Part shown: in pieces, positions 53,175 to 54,963 of the stretch
How positions within the stretch are numbered: position 1 is the stretch's first letter
How the letters are laid out: every line of letters starts with the position of its first letter
Assembly (NCBI RefSeq): GCF_001567585.1
Contig: NZ_LRQV01000033.1
Span: 1 to 54,963, forward strand
Length of the DNA: 54,963 nucleotides
Direction: 5' to 3'
Origin: Micromonospora rosaria
GTDB lineage: Bacteria > Actinomycetota > Actinomycetes > Mycobacteriales > Micromonosporaceae
Made by a program: the position numbers and the translations under genes
The notes under the pieces: generated by a model
What the model was told of the DNA's origin: nothing
Seen by the model: the letters and a program-made list of their open reading frames with translations, nothing else
Database searches by the model: none

Positions 53175-53286
53175 GCCGGGCGCGACCGGGGCGGACCGGG
53201 CGCGACCGGGGCGGACCGGGCGCGACCGGGGCGGGTTGAGGCGCGGCCGGGGCTCGTTGAGGCGCGACCGGGGCGCGTTGAGGCGA
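53175..53286. repeat. Compound tandem repeat in the birA-accD divergent region
   Basis: A 20-bp unit cgcgaccggggcggaccggg (53181, 53201, partial 53221) passes into a 21-bp unit beginning gttgaggcgcgRccggggc (53235, 53256, partial 53277). Both share a cgcgaccgggg core. There are no spacers between units. Confidence 0.9.
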
Positions 53287-53318
53287 ACTGCACAGCTCGC
53301 GGGTGGCTGAACGGTCGT

Positions 53319-53324
53319 TATCCT
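53319..53324 (+). promoter_or_regulatory. -10 box, leaderless-type, carboxylase gene
   Basis: TATCCT, 6 nt before the GTG at 53331. Confidence 0.6.
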
Positions 53325-53330
53325 CGCCTG

Positions 53331-54914
53331 GTGACTACGGAGACCGGGAGCAACCCGCACAGCACCGCCGGCAAGCTGGCTGACCTGGAGCGACGGGTCG
53401 ACGAGGCGGTGCACGCCGGCTCCGCGCGAGCGGTCGGCAAGCAGCACGCGCGGGGCAAGAAGACCGCCCGGGAGCGGATCGCGCTGCTGCTCGACGAGGG
53501 CTCCTTCGTGGAACTGGACGAGCTGGCCCGGCACCGGTCCACCAACTTCGGGCTGGACCGCACCCGCCCCTACGGCGACGGGGTGATCACCGGGTACGGC
53601 ACCGTCGACGGCCGGCAGGTCTGCGTCTTCGCGCAGGACTTCACGGTCTTCGGCGGCTCCCTCGGCGAGGTCTTCGGCGAGAAGATCGTCAAGGTGATGG
53701 ACCTGGCGATGAAGATCGGCTGCCCGGTCGTCGGGATCAACGACTCCGGCGGCGCGCGGATCCAGGAGGGCGTGGTCAGCCTCGGCCTGTACGGGGAGAT
53801 CTTCTTCCGCAACGTCCGCGCCTCCGGCGTCATCCCGCAGATCTCCCTGGTGCTGGGGCCGTGCGCGGGCGGCGCGGTGTACTCCCCGGCGGTCACCGAC
53901 TTCACCGTGATGGTCGACCAGACCTCGCACATGTTCATCACCGGCCCCGACGTGATCAAGACGGTCACCGGCGAGGACGTCGCGATGGAGGAGCTGGGCG
54001 GCGCGCGGACCCACAACACCCGCAGCGGCAACGCGCACTACCTCGCCAGCGACGAGGACGACGCGGTCGAGTACGTCAAGGCGCTGCTGGCGTACCTGCC
54101 GTCGAACAACCTGGACGAGCCGCCCGTGGTCGACGCCCCCGCCGACCTGACGGTCACCGACACCGACCGGGAGCTGGACACGCTCATCCCCGACTCGGCC
54201 AACCAGCCGTACGACATCGTCCAGGTCGTCGAGCACGTCCTCGACGACGGCGAGTTCCTGGAGGTGCAGCCGCTCTACGCGCAGAACATCGTGGTCGGTT
54301 TCGGCCGGGTCGAGGGGCGTCCGGTCGGGGTGGTGGCGAACCAGCCGATGCACCTCGCCGGCACCCTGGACATCGCCGCCTCGGAGAAGGCGGCCCGGTT
54401 CGTGCGCACCTGCGACGCCTTCAACATCCCGATCCTCACCTTCGTGGACGTCCCCGGCTTCCTGCCCGGCACCGGGCAGGAGTGGGACGGGATCATCCGC
54501 CGGGGCGCGAAACTCATCTACGCCTACGCCGAGGCGACCGTCCCGAAGGTCACCCTGATCACCCGCAAGGCCTACGGCGGGGCGTACGACGTGATGGGCT
54601 CCAAGCACCTCGGCGCGGACCTGAACTTCGCCTGGCCGACCGCGCAGATCGCGGTGATGGGCGCGCAGGGCGCGGTGAACATCCTGTACCGGCAGGAGCT
54701 GGCCGCCGCCGAGGACCCGGCCGCCGTCCGGGCCGAGAAGATCGCCGAGTACGAGGACACCCTGGCCAACCCGTACGTGGCCGCCGAGCGGGGGTACGTC
54801 GACGCGGTGATCCCGCCGCACGAGACCCGTACCCAGATCGTCCGGGCGCTGCGGATCCTGCGGACCAAGCGCGAGACCCTGCCCCCCAAGAAGCACGGCA
54901 ACATCCCGCTGTAG
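53331..54914 (+). CDS. Acyl-CoA (propionyl/acetyl-CoA) carboxylase beta subunit
   Basis: 527 residues, carboxyltransferase of a biotin-dependent acyl-CoA carboxylase (AccD/PccB type). N-terminal half: [47 protein letters not shown], and the acyl-CoA oxyanion region [17 protein letters not shown]-terminal half: [25 protein letters not shown] and [13 protein letters not shown], with the second oxyanion-hole Gly pair. The Asp in [13 protein letters not shown] occupies the position known to discriminate propionyl- from acetyl-CoA in this family, but I leave the exact substrate open. Probable leaderless GTG start. An in-frame second stop (TAA) lies one codon after TAG, at the border of the repeat that follows. 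Confidence 0.95.
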   Translation: MTTETGSNPHSTAGKLADLERRVDEAVHAGSARAVGKQHARGKKTARERIALLLDEGSFVELDELARHRSTNFGLDRTRPYGDGVITGYGTVDGRQVCVFAQDFTVFGGSLGEVFGEKIVKVMDLAMKIGCPVVGINDSGGARIQEGVVSLGLYGEIFFRNVRASGVIPQISLVLGPCAGGAVYSPAVTDFTVMVDQTSHMFITGPDVIKTVTGEDVAMEELGGARTHNTRSGNAHYLASDEDDAVEYVKALLAYLPSNNLDEPPVVDAPADLTVTDTDRELDTLIPDSANQPYDIVQVVEHVLDDGEFLEVQPLYAQNIVVGFGRVEGRPVGVVANQPMHLAGTLDIAASEKAARFVRTCDAFNIPILTFVDVPGFLPGTGQEWDGIIRRGAKLIYAYAEATVPKVTLITRKAYGGAYDVMGSKHLGADLNFAWPTAQIAVMGAQGAVNILYRQELAAAEDPAAVRAEKIAEYEDTLANPYVAAERGYVDAVIPPHETRTQIVRALRILRTKRETLPPKKHGNIPL

Positions 54915-54919
54915 GTGTA

Positions 54920-54963
54920 AGGAGGGGCCCCTTATTAACAGACGTCTGTTAATAAGGGGCCCC
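54920..54963. repeat. Dispersed GGGCCC/TTAAC element, copy 4 (inverted pair; likely terminator)
   Basis: Unit aggaggggccccttattaac (54920-54939), then agacgtct, then the unit in opposite orientation running off the window. Positions 54924-54963 form a perfect 40-bp palindrome. Located 5 nt after the carboxylase stop, it can fold as a strong terminator hairpin. Confidence 0.9.

Noticed and set aside
53175..53286. Possible CRISPR array
   Set aside because: Units are contiguous with no unique spacers, and no cas gene is nearby; it is a simple tandem repeat.

Overview
The window is very GC-rich actinobacterial chromosome with many GTG starts, short intergenic gaps, Rv1086-type and LppX-type actinobacterial families and frequent leaderless starts. 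The gene content and order (eno / mazG - SurA-like - mfd; ispH / xseA-xseB; LppX-like, DUF4245, glpX; ppc; pckG; birA / acyl-CoA carboxylase) point to Micromonosporaceae, most likely Micromonospora. The genus is inference from gene content; no rRNA or tRNA gene was seen.

Layout. 0.1-11.5 kb holds housekeeping genes: enolase, a lipoprotein and a NudC-like Nudix hydrolase, a DUF885 protein, the minus-strand run mfd - SurA-like lipoprotein - mazG, and a proline-rich membrane protein. 11.5-20.6 kb is the most accessory-looking part. A cyclase-family protein preceded by a long perfect palindrome is followed by three plus-strand genes for large secreted proteins: cupredoxin + Ig-like repeats + DUF1080; a two-domain multicopper oxidase; and ThuA (with a discoidin domain inserted) + sorbosone-dehydrogenase-like + PKD + DUF1080. 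I infer an extracellular copper-linked sugar oxidation / 3-keto-glycoside cleavage system. 20.9-30.7 kb carries ppc, a quinone-oxidoreductase-like MDR protein, a membrane protein with a GGDF-like repeat tail, rmuC and a 1100-residue secreted subtilase. 30.8-38.8 kb carries a lipoprotein, ispH, xseA/xseB split by a tandem repeat, an LppX-like lipoprotein, a DUF4245 protein, glpX with a candidate translationally coupled leader peptide, a DMT transporter and a rhomboid protease. 38.9-54.9 kb carries a lytic transglycosylase, a PIN-PhoH ATPase, small proteins, an XRE-type regulator behind an AT-rich island, trehalose-phosphatase, a short-chain Z-prenyl synthase, a geranylgeranyl-reductase-like flavoprotein, pckG, two tandem GtrA proteins, a PH-domain membrane protein, birA and an acyl-CoA carboxylase beta subunit.

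Connections. Enolase, PEP carboxylase, PEP carboxykinase and class II FBPase cover much of the PEP/gluconeogenesis node. IspH, the Z-prenyl synthase and the reductase belong to isoprenoid metabolism. BirA sits divergently beside a biotin-dependent carboxylase subunit. The window also contains four copies of a dispersed intergenic element built from a 20-bp GGGCCC/TTAAC unit. Three of the copies abut, or supply, the stop codon of the neighbouring gene. At least ten genes have a TANNNT-like -10 box ending 5-8 nt before the start codon, consistent with leaderless mRNAs.
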